From JAIRLS01 sp031551645 (GTDB lineage: Bacteria; Bacteroidota; Bacteroidia; Bacteroidales; UBA4181): DNA of 64,000 nucleotides. The notes under the pieces are model-generated. The model made no database searches. It was not told the DNA's origin and saw nothing but the letters and a program-made list of their open reading frames with translations. A program made the translations under genes and the position numbers. Shown in pieces: positions 17,976-27,195 of the stretch (positions are counted from its first letter, which is position 1; each line of letters starts with the position of its first letter). The stretch is taken from the NCBI GenBank assembly GCA_031551645.1, contig JAVBNI010000084.1, positions 6,204 to 70,203 of the forward strand. The letters run 5' to 3'.

Positions 17976-19130
17976 TTATAGTATTTCTTTAAACCCAATT
18001 TTCCGTCCCGATTTAAACCATTTCTGAGGATCAATTCCCAACCCTTGACGAAGTCCGCCAAGATCAGCTTCAGCCAGATACATATCCGGACTTGTGTTTA
18101 ACTCTACAAGCACTGGCCCTTCATCTGTCAAAGCGACATCCCAACCAACATAAGCTATTTCCCTCATTTTTAACGCATTTATTAAACAGAATTGTTTCAA
18201 TTCTTCCCAACCGTTTATTTTTTTATCTTTAAATATAAAACCAGTATCCGGATGTTGTGTATATGTATTGTTTTTTACGGTATGTTCGTGTGCATATTCG
18301 TATAGCCGGCCAGATTCAACATCAATGCTGAGAAAAAGCCCGCCCGAACCGGCATTGTCAACTTGAGCACCACCCTGCCCCATACGCAATACCGTATACA
18401 AAACCGATGGTTTCTGATCAACACACTTGGTGATCACACGTACTGTATTTATGGAATTAGGATATATTTCGGACATCTCTTTCGTTTGCACAATGCCTTC
18501 CTGCAGTATATAATCTTCCTTTTTAAGATTTGTTCTCAAGTAATCAACACTTAATTTTTGACCATCATGAGTATAATAACCGTCTATTCCTTGTTTAAAA
18601 ACAATAATCCCCAATCCCCAAGAACCTTTATTGGGTTTTAAAAACAATTTATTGGATTTAATCTGTAATAATAATTTATCAAATTCATGATTGGAAATAA
18701 GGCTTCTTCGATGATCATATATGTACCCACCATCATATTGTATGAAAATTTTCGGTTGTGCTTCCTGAAAACTATTAAACAACATGTATGAAAGAAACTT
18801 ATTTTTGGCAATATCAAAATATCCTTTACAACTATGCGGCCAAAAGATATACGCCATAAAATAATATGGGAGATAGTCGAGCATCTCCTGCATGGTCATT
18901 TTACAATCTTTATGATACATGTCGAATTTAAAGTATTGGTACGGATAACAATTCCAATATTTTTCCAACGCTTTTATCTCTTTTGCGATTTGCCTGGCAG
19001 ATTTTCTATTGGCACACATGTCAAATCGTTCCATATCGACCCGAAACATCGATCTTATTTGCTTGTCTTGACGTCGAGCACTTACTTTACGCCACAGACG
19101 ATAGACGTAATTATTTATTGCTATTCTCAT
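17976..19130 (-). CDS. Sugar-transfer-associated ATP-grasp protein (copy 3, subgroup B)
   Basis: 384 aa. Shares the family N-terminus (ARQIAKEIKALEKYWNCYP). Its nucleotide loop differs from subgroup A, reading LKPNKGSWGLGIIVF. Later blocks are VQTKEMSEIYPNSINTVRV, VDNAGSGGLFLSID, HPDTGFIF, YVGWDVAL and VLVELNTSPDM. The acceptor-side tail ADLGGLRQGLGIDPQKWF is shared with copies 4 and 5, so these three form subgroup B. Glu and Asn metal ligands (VELN) are present. A 90-nt gap separates it from copy 2. Confidence 0.85.
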   Translation of the reverse strand: MRIAINNYVYRLWRKVSARRQDKQIRSMFRVDMERFDMCANRKSARQIAKEIKALEKYWNCYPYQYFKFDMYHKDCKMTMQEMLDYLPYYFMAYIFWPHSCKGYFDIAKNKFLSYMLFNSFQEAQPKIFIQYDGGYIYDHRRSLISNHEFDKLLLQIKSNKLFLKPNKGSWGLGIIVFKQGIDGYYTHDGQKLSVDYLRTNLKKEDYILQEGIVQTKEMSEIYPNSINTVRVITKCVDQKPSVLYTVLRMGQGGAQVDNAGSGGLFLSIDVESGRLYEYAHEHTVKNNTYTQHPDTGFIFKDKKINGWEELKQFCLINALKMREIAYVGWDVALTDEGPVLVELNTSPDMYLAEADLGGLRQGLGIDPQKWFKSGRKIGFKEIL

Positions 19131-19136
19131 ACCTTA

Positions 19137-20285
19137 TTAATATTTTCTTTTCCAAACTAAATACCAATCCTTTTTGTTAAACCATTTGTCTGGGTTAATA
19201 TTAAAATCTTCTCTTAAGCCTCCCAACGGAGCTTGAACAATATCCATTTCCGGGCTGGCATTTAGCTCAACGATCAATGGACCGGATTCTGTCAATGCAA
19301 TATCCCATCCGATATATTCAAGTTCTCTCATTTTAAGTATATTCCTTTCCATAAATTCACGGAACTCTTCCCATCCATCTAATGGATAATCATTAAATAC
19401 TAAGCCAGTATCCGGGTGAGTCGTATAGTATTTTTGTTTTAACCCATAGTCAAAAGCTTTTTCTCCTAAACGTCCGGTTTTTTTATCGACATTAATAAAT
19501 AATCCTCCTGCGGCAGCATTATCTACTTGAGTTCCCCCCCGCCCCATTCGTAAAACAGTATACATAATAATGGGGTTTTGGTTAATGCATTTAGTGATTA
19601 CCCGTATAGTATTTACAGCATGCGGATATATATCTGACATACATCTGCGCTGAATTATACCTTCCTGAAGAATAAAATCACCGGGACGTGCAATTTGACG
19701 GATATATTCAGCACTTAATTTTTGATTATGCTGATCTAAATAATTTTCATTTTCATCGCGATTAAATATGGTAATACCGGCTCCCCATGATCCCTTATTG
19801 GGTTTTAGGAATAGTTTGGCTGAATTAGTTTGTTGTAGCAGGCTCTCCACATCTTCATCTGTTATAATATTATTGTGTGTATCATACAAATTTCCATCAT
19901 CACAAAGAAGCAATATTTTTGCTTGATTTTCATGAAATTCAGAAAATAATGTGTAGCAAAAAAATTTATTTTTTATTAAATCAGAATATTGTTTATAACT
20001 ATATGGCCAATAAAGATTCCCCATAAAATAATATGGCAAATAATTTTTCATATCATGCAGGTCTATTGCACAGTTTTTATGATACATGTCAAATCGAAAA
20101 TACTGAAATGGATAACAATTCCAATATTTTTTTAATACCTTTATTTCCTTTTTAATTTGGCCAGATGGTTTCTTCGAAACACATGCATTATACCTGTCAA
20201 TATCTGTTTGATACAAAGCCTGTATGTAACGACTTTGTCGCTGAAACATAATCTTTCGTATATAATTCACGATCTTCTTTCTCAT
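19137..20285 (-). CDS. Sugar-transfer-associated ATP-grasp protein (copy 4, subgroup B)
   Basis: 382 aa, 6 nt upstream of copy 3. It keeps SGQIKKEIKVLKKYWNCYP, LKPNKGSWGAGITIF, QRRCMSDIYPHAVNTIRV, VDNAAAGGLFINVD, YIGWDIALT and IVELNASPEM, with the tail PLGGLREDFNINPDKWF. The N-terminal 40 residues are basic and may contact the membrane or the lipid-linked substrate, but no membrane helix is visible. Confidence 0.85.
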   Translation of the reverse strand: MRKKIVNYIRKIMFQRQSRYIQALYQTDIDRYNACVSKKPSGQIKKEIKVLKKYWNCYPFQYFRFDMYHKNCAIDLHDMKNYLPYYFMGNLYWPYSYKQYSDLIKNKFFCYTLFSEFHENQAKILLLCDDGNLYDTHNNIITDEDVESLLQQTNSAKLFLKPNKGSWGAGITIFNRDENENYLDQHNQKLSAEYIRQIARPGDFILQEGIIQRRCMSDIYPHAVNTIRVITKCINQNPIIMYTVLRMGRGGTQVDNAAAGGLFINVDKKTGRLGEKAFDYGLKQKYYTTHPDTGLVFNDYPLDGWEEFREFMERNILKMRELEYIGWDIALTESGPLIVELNASPEMDIVQAPLGGLREDFNINPDKWFNKKDWYLVWKRKY

Positions 20286-20333
20286 TTTTGCGTATATTTT
20301 ATATTATAAAAACCTCAACCATAAAATTATTAA

Positions 20334-21482
20334 CTAATAATTTCTCACCCAATTTAAATGCCAATCATTTTTACTAAACCATTCACTTGGCTCAACATTA
20401 AAATTTTTGCGAACACCACCTTTAGGGGCCTGTAAAAGTTCAGTGTCTGGCCGAGCATTTAATTCTACCAGTAATGGTCCCGAATCGGTTAACGCAATAT
20501 CCCAACCGACATAGTTAAGTTCTCTCATTTTCAGAGCATTTCTTAAAACAAATTCTTTCAAGATATTCCAGCCATCAATTTGATAACCTTTAAATAGTAT
20601 TCCAGTATCTGGATGATGAGTATAGATATTTTGTTTCAGACCATGTTCAAAAGCATGTTCACCCAATCGACCAGTTTCTTTGTCCACATCTATAAAAATA
20701 CCACCAGACGAAGCATTATCAATTTGTGCTCCACCTTTTCCCATATGTAACATTGTGAACAAAATTTCAGGTTTTTGATTGAAACAACTGGTCATAACAC
20801 GTATCGTATTTACTGCTTCCGGGTAAATGTCTGACATACTCTTACTCTGTATGATACCCTCTTGCAGAAAATAATCATCTTTAATCAGATGCTTGCGAAT
20901 ATATTCAGCATTTAATTGTTCATTATTATGATCCCTATAATCACCTGCATTATCACGTTTAAATACAATAATACCAATACCCCATGAACCTTTGTTGGGC
21001 TTAAAAAATAATTTTGGAGCAAATGTCTGTTTTAACAAAATTTCTACATTAGTGTCAGAGATAGGGTTATTATATATATCATATATGTAACTATCAACAC
21101 ATAAAAACAAAATTTTGGCTTGATTTTCATTAAAGCCCTTAAATAAGGTATAACAAAAAAATTTATTTTGGATTAAATCATGGTATTGTTTATAACTATA
21201 CACCCAAAAAAGATGACCAAAAAAATAATATGATGTATAATCTTTCATTTCTTCTATGGATAAGGTACAATCGTTCCTATACATATCAAATCGGAAATAT
21301 TGGAATGGATAACTATTCCAATACTTTTGCAATATTTTGATTTCCTTTCTTATTTGGCGAGGTGATTTTTTTGAAGTACACATTTTATATCTATCCATGT
21401 CAACCTGAAAAACAGGTAATACATAGGTGCTTTGTTCTAGAAATCGCTTTTTCCACCAATAATTCATTATTTTTTTCTTCAT
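20334..21482 (-). CDS. Sugar-transfer-associated ATP-grasp protein (copy 5, subgroup B)
   Basis: 382 aa, the same length as copy 4 and very similar throughout, including the C-terminal end (WFSKNDWHLNWVRNY against WFNKKDWYLVWKRKY). Motifs: PRQIRKEIKILQKYWNSYP, FKPNKGSWGIGIIVF, QSKSMSDIYPEAVNTIRV, IDNASSGGIFIDVD, YVGWDIALT and LVELNARPDT. The cysteine of the YWxCYP block is Ser here. Copies 4 and 5 look like the second recent duplication in the array. Confidence 0.85.
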   Translation of the reverse strand: MKKKIMNYWWKKRFLEQSTYVLPVFQVDMDRYKMCTSKKSPRQIRKEIKILQKYWNSYPFQYFRFDMYRNDCTLSIEEMKDYTSYYFFGHLFWVYSYKQYHDLIQNKFFCYTLFKGFNENQAKILFLCVDSYIYDIYNNPISDTNVEILLKQTFAPKLFFKPNKGSWGIGIIVFKRDNAGDYRDHNNEQLNAEYIRKHLIKDDYFLQEGIIQSKSMSDIYPEAVNTIRVMTSCFNQKPEILFTMLHMGKGGAQIDNASSGGIFIDVDKETGRLGEHAFEHGLKQNIYTHHPDTGILFKGYQIDGWNILKEFVLRNALKMRELNYVGWDIALTDSGPLLVELNARPDTELLQAPKGGVRKNFNVEPSEWFSKNDWHLNWVRNY

Positions 21483-21515
21483 GTCAGTTTAAATTTTAGT
21501 TTGATTTCTATTATG

Positions 21516-22661
21516 TTATTTTTCAGCTAAAACAAATTCATCAGATTTCCAATATAAGGCAGGATTCCCTATAGCTAATACATCCCGTATTCCGCCATAA
21601 CAATCTTGTATTGCTTCAACACTTGGACCTTCATTGATTTCTATTACAACCGGACCATTTACCGAATAAGCTATGTCCCAACCAAGAATTCGAATGGCCC
21701 GGAATTTTTCAGCACATTTTGTTACAAATGTGATTATTTCGGACCAACATTGTAATTGATAACCCTTGAATTTGAATCGGGTATCAGGATGCTCATATAC
21801 GTGTTCACGTTGCACACCATAGGCAAAATCATTCAATATTCCAGTTTTTGCATCCACTTTTATGGTAACACCCCCTGAACTATAATTATCCACGTGTTTC
21901 CCTCCTTGTCCTATACGCAACATTGACAACAAAATACGAATATTCCCCGGCTCATATTCCGTAAATATCCGGAATGTATTGACACTGCCAGCATATATCT
22001 GATTCATTTCTTCGCCTTGTTCAACGCCAGCTTGTACAACATATTTTTGATCATTGCAGTGTTGATAGAAAAAATCTGGATGAAAATAATTACCGTCATC
22101 ATCTTTGTAACTTCCGTCTTGTTGCCGGTTGAATACAATAATTCCTTTACCTCCAACTCCAAAACATGGTTTGACAAATACCTTCACTCCTGCTATAGTG
22201 CGAATAACCTCTTCGAAATATTTTTCATCTGTTTTACCATTGTTCTTGTCAAAAAACATCTTTCGCTCATACATGAAAAGAAAAAGCGGCTGACCTAAAC
22301 GATAATTATCCAGCAAAGCTGCCGTCAAAGCCTTATCATTACACAATATCCCATATTTTTTATATATACGAGGATAGAATAAATAAAAAGCAAAATAAAG
22401 AGGTATGTATTTTTTCATTTCTTCCATCGACAGAGGGGAGTCTTTGCGATACATATCATACCGATAGTACTGGTATGGGAAACATCCCCAATATTTTTTC
22501 AGATGGCACATTTCTTTCTTGATTTGTCCGCTTGTTTTCTTATCCGGACATTGCATATATCGTTCTAATGCCTCCTTAAAATAAATAGAATAATGCCCCC
22601 TAAGTCTTCTCTCGGAAGCTTTCTTCCAGAAGAAATAAAATTGTTTTTGAATAAATCCCAT
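21516..22661 (-). CDS. Sugar-transfer-associated ATP-grasp protein (copy 6, subgroup C)
   Basis: 381 aa, the first of the six to be transcribed and the most distinct. It has SGQIKKEMCHLKKYWGCFP, a loop VKPCFGVGGKGIIVF, VEQGEEMNQIYAGSVNTFRI, VDNYSSGGVTIKVD, ILGWDIAYS and VVIEINEGPSV, ending DCYGGIRDVLAIGNPALYW. The loop is intermediate between subgroups A and B, and the ligand block uses IEIN. It follows the flippase by 21 nt. Confidence 0.85.
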   Translation of the reverse strand: MGFIQKQFYFFWKKASERRLRGHYSIYFKEALERYMQCPDKKTSGQIKKEMCHLKKYWGCFPYQYYRYDMYRKDSPLSMEEMKKYIPLYFAFYLFYPRIYKKYGILCNDKALTAALLDNYRLGQPLFLFMYERKMFFDKNNGKTDEKYFEEVIRTIAGVKVFVKPCFGVGGKGIIVFNRQQDGSYKDDDGNYFHPDFFYQHCNDQKYVVQAGVEQGEEMNQIYAGSVNTFRIFTEYEPGNIRILLSMLRIGQGGKHVDNYSSGGVTIKVDAKTGILNDFAYGVQREHVYEHPDTRFKFKGYQLQCWSEIITFVTKCAEKFRAIRILGWDIAYSVNGPVVIEINEGPSVEAIQDCYGGIRDVLAIGNPALYWKSDEFVLAEK

Positions 22662-22682
22662 GATATTTTTATAGTTGAGCTT

Positions 22683-24176
22683 TTACCTGATTTTTAATAT
22701 TTTTTTAATACGTAAGCCTATTTGGTATTTTTCTATTTCTTCCTGCAAAAAAATCCCTCCCGGAAGGTTCAATAGTTTTACTCCACCCCAATACAATAAT
22801 GTAAAAATGATTGAGAATACAAAGAAGTGTGCATAATGATTCATCGTTATGAAATGTTGCAGTATTATTAATACAACCACACACACTATACATATAACCA
22901 TATATGGAAATATCTTTTGCCAAAAAAACCATATACTGACATGAATTTCTTTTGAGGCATAAAATATATTGAAAAACAAAATAAATGCTGAAATAATCGC
23001 ATAACCATATAAATAACCATAAAAACCAAATTGAAATCCTACCAGCAAGTTAGCTACAGAAAATACTTTTTTGATGATTTCCAACCTTAAATAATCTTTG
23101 GAGTTCCCTTGCGAACTTAAAATATTCATTAAAAGACCACTGAGGGGACCTACATAACAACAAAGAATCAATATTTTAAAAATAGGTACAGAGGGTAACC
23201 ATTTTTCAGTAAACAAAGTGATTACAATATCTTCTCCTGTAATATACATTAGGCCTGTGAGAAAGAAGACCACCATACATAGAAAATGGTATGTCTTGAA
23301 AACAACACGTTTCATTCTTTCCTTATCGTGTTGTATCTGACTAAAAGCAGGAAATAAGACATTAGCCAAACTTCCGGAAGAATATTGTACGACTATATTG
23401 GTTAGTGATTTTGCCCTAAAAAAATATCCTAAAATGGCTGGAGAAAATAATTTACCTATAACTACAGAATCTAAATTAATAAACAAAGAATCAAGAAATT
23501 TGGAAATAAACATCCGGAATCCGAACGACCATAATTGTTTTAATGATTGCCAATCAAATTGTAATTTAGGACTCCAACGTAACTGTAAGTACAGTAAAAT
23601 ATTAGAAAATAAAGGTTGTGTCAAACCTTGTATAACTAAGCTCCATACTCCAAATCCACACAATGCCAATGATATTCCAATTGTTCCACTTCCAATAGCC
23701 GATAGTAAACTGGATTGAGTAATAGCTCTATAATTTAATGTTTTACGCAATTTCACCCGTTGCACATTACCAAAAGAACTGATGATGAATATCAATGACA
23801 TTGCTTTGGTTATATTAACAAGCATAGGCTGTCTATAGAAATCTGCAATCAACCCAGACACACAAAATAAAATAGTTGCCAAGCATAACCCAATTACAAT
23901 ATTAAAGAAAAAAACCGAAGAATAGTGTTTTTCCGTTACATCTTGCCGTTGAATTAATGACAGACCTAATCCGGAGTCAACAAGTGTTCTGGATACAGTA
24001 ATAATAATGGTTATCATTGCCAGTAATCCAAAATCTTCTGGTAATAAGATACGAGCTAAAATGATCGAAGTAACAAAATGAACAAATTGCCCGGCACCCT
24101 TGCCAATAAAATCCCAAATAAAAGCCTTAACAGTCTTCTGTTTCAGACCATCCGATTTTTTTTGTGATTCTGCCAT
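22683..24176 (-). CDS. Wzx-type polysaccharide flippase (MOP superfamily)
   Basis: 497 aa, about twelve to fourteen membrane helices. Moves the undecaprenyl-linked repeat unit across the inner membrane. The N-terminus KQKTVKAFIWDFIGKGAGQFVHFVTS then LARILLPEDFGLLAMITII is typical of the WzxC/TuaB branch, as are RTLVDSGLGLSLIQRQDVTEKHYSSVFFFN and FGNVQRVKLRKTLNYR. It sits between a GT2 gene (2-nt gap) and the ATP-grasp array, so glycan decoration and export are encoded together. Confidence 0.92.
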   Translation of the reverse strand: MAESQKKSDGLKQKTVKAFIWDFIGKGAGQFVHFVTSIILARILLPEDFGLLAMITIIITVSRTLVDSGLGLSLIQRQDVTEKHYSSVFFFNIVIGLCLATILFCVSGLIADFYRQPMLVNITKAMSLIFIISSFGNVQRVKLRKTLNYRAITQSSLLSAIGSGTIGISLALCGFGVWSLVIQGLTQPLFSNILLYLQLRWSPKLQFDWQSLKQLWSFGFRMFISKFLDSLFINLDSVVIGKLFSPAILGYFFRAKSLTNIVVQYSSGSLANVLFPAFSQIQHDKERMKRVVFKTYHFLCMVVFFLTGLMYITGEDIVITLFTEKWLPSVPIFKILILCCYVGPLSGLLMNILSSQGNSKDYLRLEIIKKVFSVANLLVGFQFGFYGYLYGYAIISAFILFFNIFYASKEIHVSIWFFWQKIFPYMVICIVCVVVLIILQHFITMNHYAHFFVFSIIFTLLYWGGVKLLNLPGGIFLQEEIEKYQIGLRIKKILKIR

Positions 24177-24178
24177 TG

Positions 24179-25366
24179 TTAATTACTACGTTTAGCACGT
24201 TCCCACTTCACATCCTGATTTTTCTGTAAATAGCGAAAAAAACCAAGATAAACCGCCAAGTTCATAATGAAAAAATAGTATGGAACAAATAATACTTTTA
24301 CCTTTATTTGTCGATTTTCCAATAACCATCCAAGCAAAGCCATCGCATAAAAAACAAGTTGTAACCAGAAGATAATGACAAAGAAGCGATTTGAACATAT
24401 TCCTTGTTGAAGCGCTAAAACAAAGTTACTAACAAGCAATAGCAACAAACATAAGGGGGCTAGCGTCCAACGTAAAACGCGATGAGAAATATATTGAAAA
24501 GACAACACACCATATTTGAAAATATTCAATAATGGCGATAATCGGATAATCGATTGTATACCTCCAGCAGCAATTCTCACTTTCCGTTTTAATTCTTCTT
24601 TAACGCTTGCTGATGAGGTTTCACAAGCATAAGCTTCAGGGTCATATTGGGTAACATGTCCTTGCATGGCAATACGTAAAGAAATGATAAAATCATCCAA
24701 CAGCGTGTCCTTTTCCACATCCGCAAAATATTCTTTACGAATGGCAAATAATTCGCCGGCTGCACCAACTACTGAATATAACTTGGCATCATAACTTTTC
24801 AAGAAGGACTCATATTTCCAATATAACCCTTCGCCAGCCCCAGCTGCCATATCTTTATCTTTTTGTAATATTCGCTTTTCACCCGATACACAACCTACTT
24901 TTGGATTGGCAAAAAGGCGAACAATACGTTGTATAGATTCTTCACCCAACATTGTATTGGCATCAGAAAATACCACAATAGGCGAGGTAACCATTTTCAT
25001 TCCCCTGTTCATGGCTGCTATTTTTCCTGCACGTTCGGATTGATGATATACTGTTATTTCAGGATATTGACCCAACAAATCGGGTGTACCATCATCGGAA
25101 CCATCTGTAACCCAAACTTGTTTAAGTCTTTCTTTAGGATAATTCAATTGGCTGGAATTTTTTACTTTTTCTGCGATATAATCCTTTTCATTGTATGCTG
25201 TAATAAAAAGTGTAACTTCTGGAATAACATTAACCTGATAAACCGGAGCTTCTCCCTTAACTCTTTGCTTGATCTTTACCAACAACCATAACAAAATACC
25301 ATATCCAACATATGTATAGCCAATGATAAAAACCGATACCCAAAATAAAATTTGAAAAGCAATCAT
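24179..25366 (-). CDS. Membrane-bound family 2 glycosyltransferase
   Basis: 395 aa. One N-terminal membrane helix (FQILFWVSVFIIGYTYVGYG), a GT-A domain and three to four C-terminal helices. Motifs: VTLFITAYNEKDYIAEKV, VWVTDGSDDGTPDLL, IVVFSDANTML, TLLDDFIISLRIAMQG and RKVRIAAGGIQSI, which stands where processive enzymes have QxxRW. The topology resembles cellulose-synthase-like or hyaluronan-type enzymes, but the altered last motif argues for single-sugar transfer. It is tightly packed with the flippase gene (2 nt). Confidence 0.88.
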   Translation of the reverse strand: MIAFQILFWVSVFIIGYTYVGYGILLWLLVKIKQRVKGEAPVYQVNVIPEVTLFITAYNEKDYIAEKVKNSSQLNYPKERLKQVWVTDGSDDGTPDLLGQYPEITVYHQSERAGKIAAMNRGMKMVTSPIVVFSDANTMLGEESIQRIVRLFANPKVGCVSGEKRILQKDKDMAAGAGEGLYWKYESFLKSYDAKLYSVVGAAGELFAIRKEYFADVEKDTLLDDFIISLRIAMQGHVTQYDPEAYACETSSASVKEELKRKVRIAAGGIQSIIRLSPLLNIFKYGVLSFQYISHRVLRWTLAPLCLLLLLVSNFVLALQQGICSNRFFVIIFWLQLVFYAMALLGWLLENRQIKVKVLFVPYYFFIMNLAVYLGFFRYLQKNQDVKWERAKRSN

Positions 25367-25379
25367 TATGTAAGTAGAT

Positions 25380-25997
25380 TTAAATTTTCTCCCACTGATT
25401 TGTTTTCGGATTATACCTTTTGACTACTTTGGCTGGATTTCCAACGGCCACGGAAAAAGGAGGAATGTCTTTCGTTACCACACTACCGGCACCAATTTGA
25501 CAACGTCGTCCAATTGTAACTCCCGCAACCACAACAGAATTAGCTCCTATATGGGTCTCATCTTCAATAACAATTCCCTTTATATCAAGAGGTTGTACGC
25601 TTGAGTTTTTCGAACCATCGGAATATCCATGATTAAAACCGCTGATAAACACATGTTGGCCAGTTCCTGCCCCATTTCCGATAGTTACCGGTCCAATAAT
25701 CACCGTCCCTATTCCGATCCGAACCCGTTCGCCAATAACAACATCACCTGCGCCATTGTTGATTACCGTATAATCTTCAATAGTTGTATGGCTTCCTACA
25801 TCGAATTTATTCCATGGAAATACATCTATCCGGGAACGTCTTCGACGGATGACTACATCTTTCCCCTTTTTGTGAATAAATGGATTGAGGAACCAACGTA
25901 CCCAAAAACGTGGCTTGGGGCGTCGCGTTGGAGTCATCAGCCATAAAATCTTTTTCTTTAATAACGGGTTGGCTTTTATTTTCTGGAGAATGGACAT
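25380..25997 (-). CDS. Left-handed beta-helix acyltransferase
   Basis: 205 aa. Hexapeptide-repeat rungs run from about residue 70 (DVVIGERVRIGIGTVIIGP, VTIGNGAGTGQHVFISG, IVIEDETHIGANSVVVAG, VTIGRRCQIGAGSVVTK). FNHGY probably holds the catalytic His, and the end VAVGNPAKVVKRY is typical of maltose/galactoside-type O-acetyltransferases. It most likely O-acetylates a sugar of the repeat unit from acetyl-CoA. One nucleotide separates it from the GT4-like gene upstream, so translation is probably coupled. Confidence 0.88.
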   Translation of the reverse strand: MSILQKIKANPLLKKKILWLMTPTRRPKPRFWVRWFLNPFIHKKGKDVVIRRRRSRIDVFPWNKFDVGSHTTIEDYTVINNGAGDVVIGERVRIGIGTVIIGPVTIGNGAGTGQHVFISGFNHGYSDGSKNSSVQPLDIKGIVIEDETHIGANSVVVAGVTIGRRCQIGAGSVVTKDIPPFSVAVGNPAKVVKRYNPKTNQWEKI

Positions 25998-25998
25998 T

Positions 25999-27189
25999 TT
26001 ATTCTTTTTCTATTTGTTCTATATATTTATATATTTCAGCTACATTATGCTCCCAAGTGTGTTGTGCTGCTAATTGTTTTCTTTGTTCCTGCTGCTGGAA
26101 ATTATTTTCAAGTAATGCTTTTCCTATTTGCTCGATATAATCTTCTTTTGTTTTACATGCGTAAACTTGATCTCCAAAATATTCCATTGCTTTTGTCTTT
26201 GTGACTACCGTAGGTTTTCCCATTGCCAAGTATTCGTCAACCTTACGAGGATAATTTCCTACTGTAAAAGCATTTATTTGTTGGGGATTGATAGCAATAT
26301 CAAAAGCATTAATATATTTAGGTAAATCTTTTTCAGGTTTTGCTCCCAAAAAATGGACATTTGGCATGTTATGCAAAGGTGATTCTTTAAATCTGACATC
26401 TTCCGGTCCGACCAAAATAATATTCCATTCCGGTTTGGTTTCAGCAATATATACTAACAGGGGTATATCCAATCTTCCACCGGTAAGGTACCCCACATAA
26501 CCAATTACTGGCTTATGAAACAACATATCTTCGGGAACAGGCATATTATTATCCGGATGAAACAGGCTTAAATCACAGCCCTGTCCTACCATATATGAAT
26601 GGAGATTATATGCTTTGGCATACTCTTCATAATACAAAGAATTAGTAAGTACAAGATCCGATTTTTTGATTAATCTCGGTTCCAACCTGCTTCCATGATA
26701 CTTCCAATATTTATTGAGGCTTAAAAAATCTCTCATATAGTATATGGATAGTCGTGGATGAAGAAATTGAGACATATAATATCCCAAAAAGATGTGATTA
26801 TCATTAAATAAATAAAAATCGTCAAAACCAATTTGCTTTATTGCTCGCGCAATACAACCGGCGAATATTTTATTATTCCGATAATTAAGTAAATTATATA
26901 AAACATTGAATTTTATTTTATTAATAGACTCAACCATTCTATTAGGTGTCAATACCCAAAAACGTTCATTATGCCTTACTAAATCAGGGACTTCTCCTTC
27001 GATCACTTTTTTACGGTATTCAATAGCGTCTGAATCTTTATTCAACCGAGTGTTACGATCTAATGGCATATTGACATACAGCACTTTATTGTTTTTTGCT
27101 ATCTCTATGGCAATATTTTTGCAATTACTCCCAATAGGAATATCCCACGGTTGTATACCCATAATGACAAAGTTCCGGTCGCGTATCAT
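25999..27189 (-). CDS. GT-B fold glycosyltransferase (TuaH-like)
   Basis: 396 aa. The N-terminus RNFVIMGIQPWDIPIGSNC and VLYVNMPLDRNTRL resembles teichuronic-acid TuaH-like transferases. The C-terminal nucleotide-sugar domain shows VIGYVGYLTGGRLDIPLLVYI, WNIILVGPEDVRF, NVHFLGAKPEKDLPKYINAFDIAINP and a YPRKVDEYLAMGKPTVVTKT block with the donor-binding Glu. It is probably cytosolic and adds one residue of the repeat unit. Confidence 0.88.
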   Translation of the reverse strand: MIRDRNFVIMGIQPWDIPIGSNCKNIAIEIAKNNKVLYVNMPLDRNTRLNKDSDAIEYRKKVIEGEVPDLVRHNERFWVLTPNRMVESINKIKFNVLYNLLNYRNNKIFAGCIARAIKQIGFDDFYLFNDNHIFLGYYMSQFLHPRLSIYYMRDFLSLNKYWKYHGSRLEPRLIKKSDLVLTNSLYYEEYAKAYNLHSYMVGQGCDLSLFHPDNNMPVPEDMLFHKPVIGYVGYLTGGRLDIPLLVYIAETKPEWNIILVGPEDVRFKESPLHNMPNVHFLGAKPEKDLPKYINAFDIAINPQQINAFTVGNYPRKVDEYLAMGKPTVVTKTKAMEYFGDQVYACKTKEDYIEQIGKALLENNFQQQEQRKQLAAQHTWEHNVAEIYKYIEQIEKE

Positions 27190-27195
27190 AGTAAG

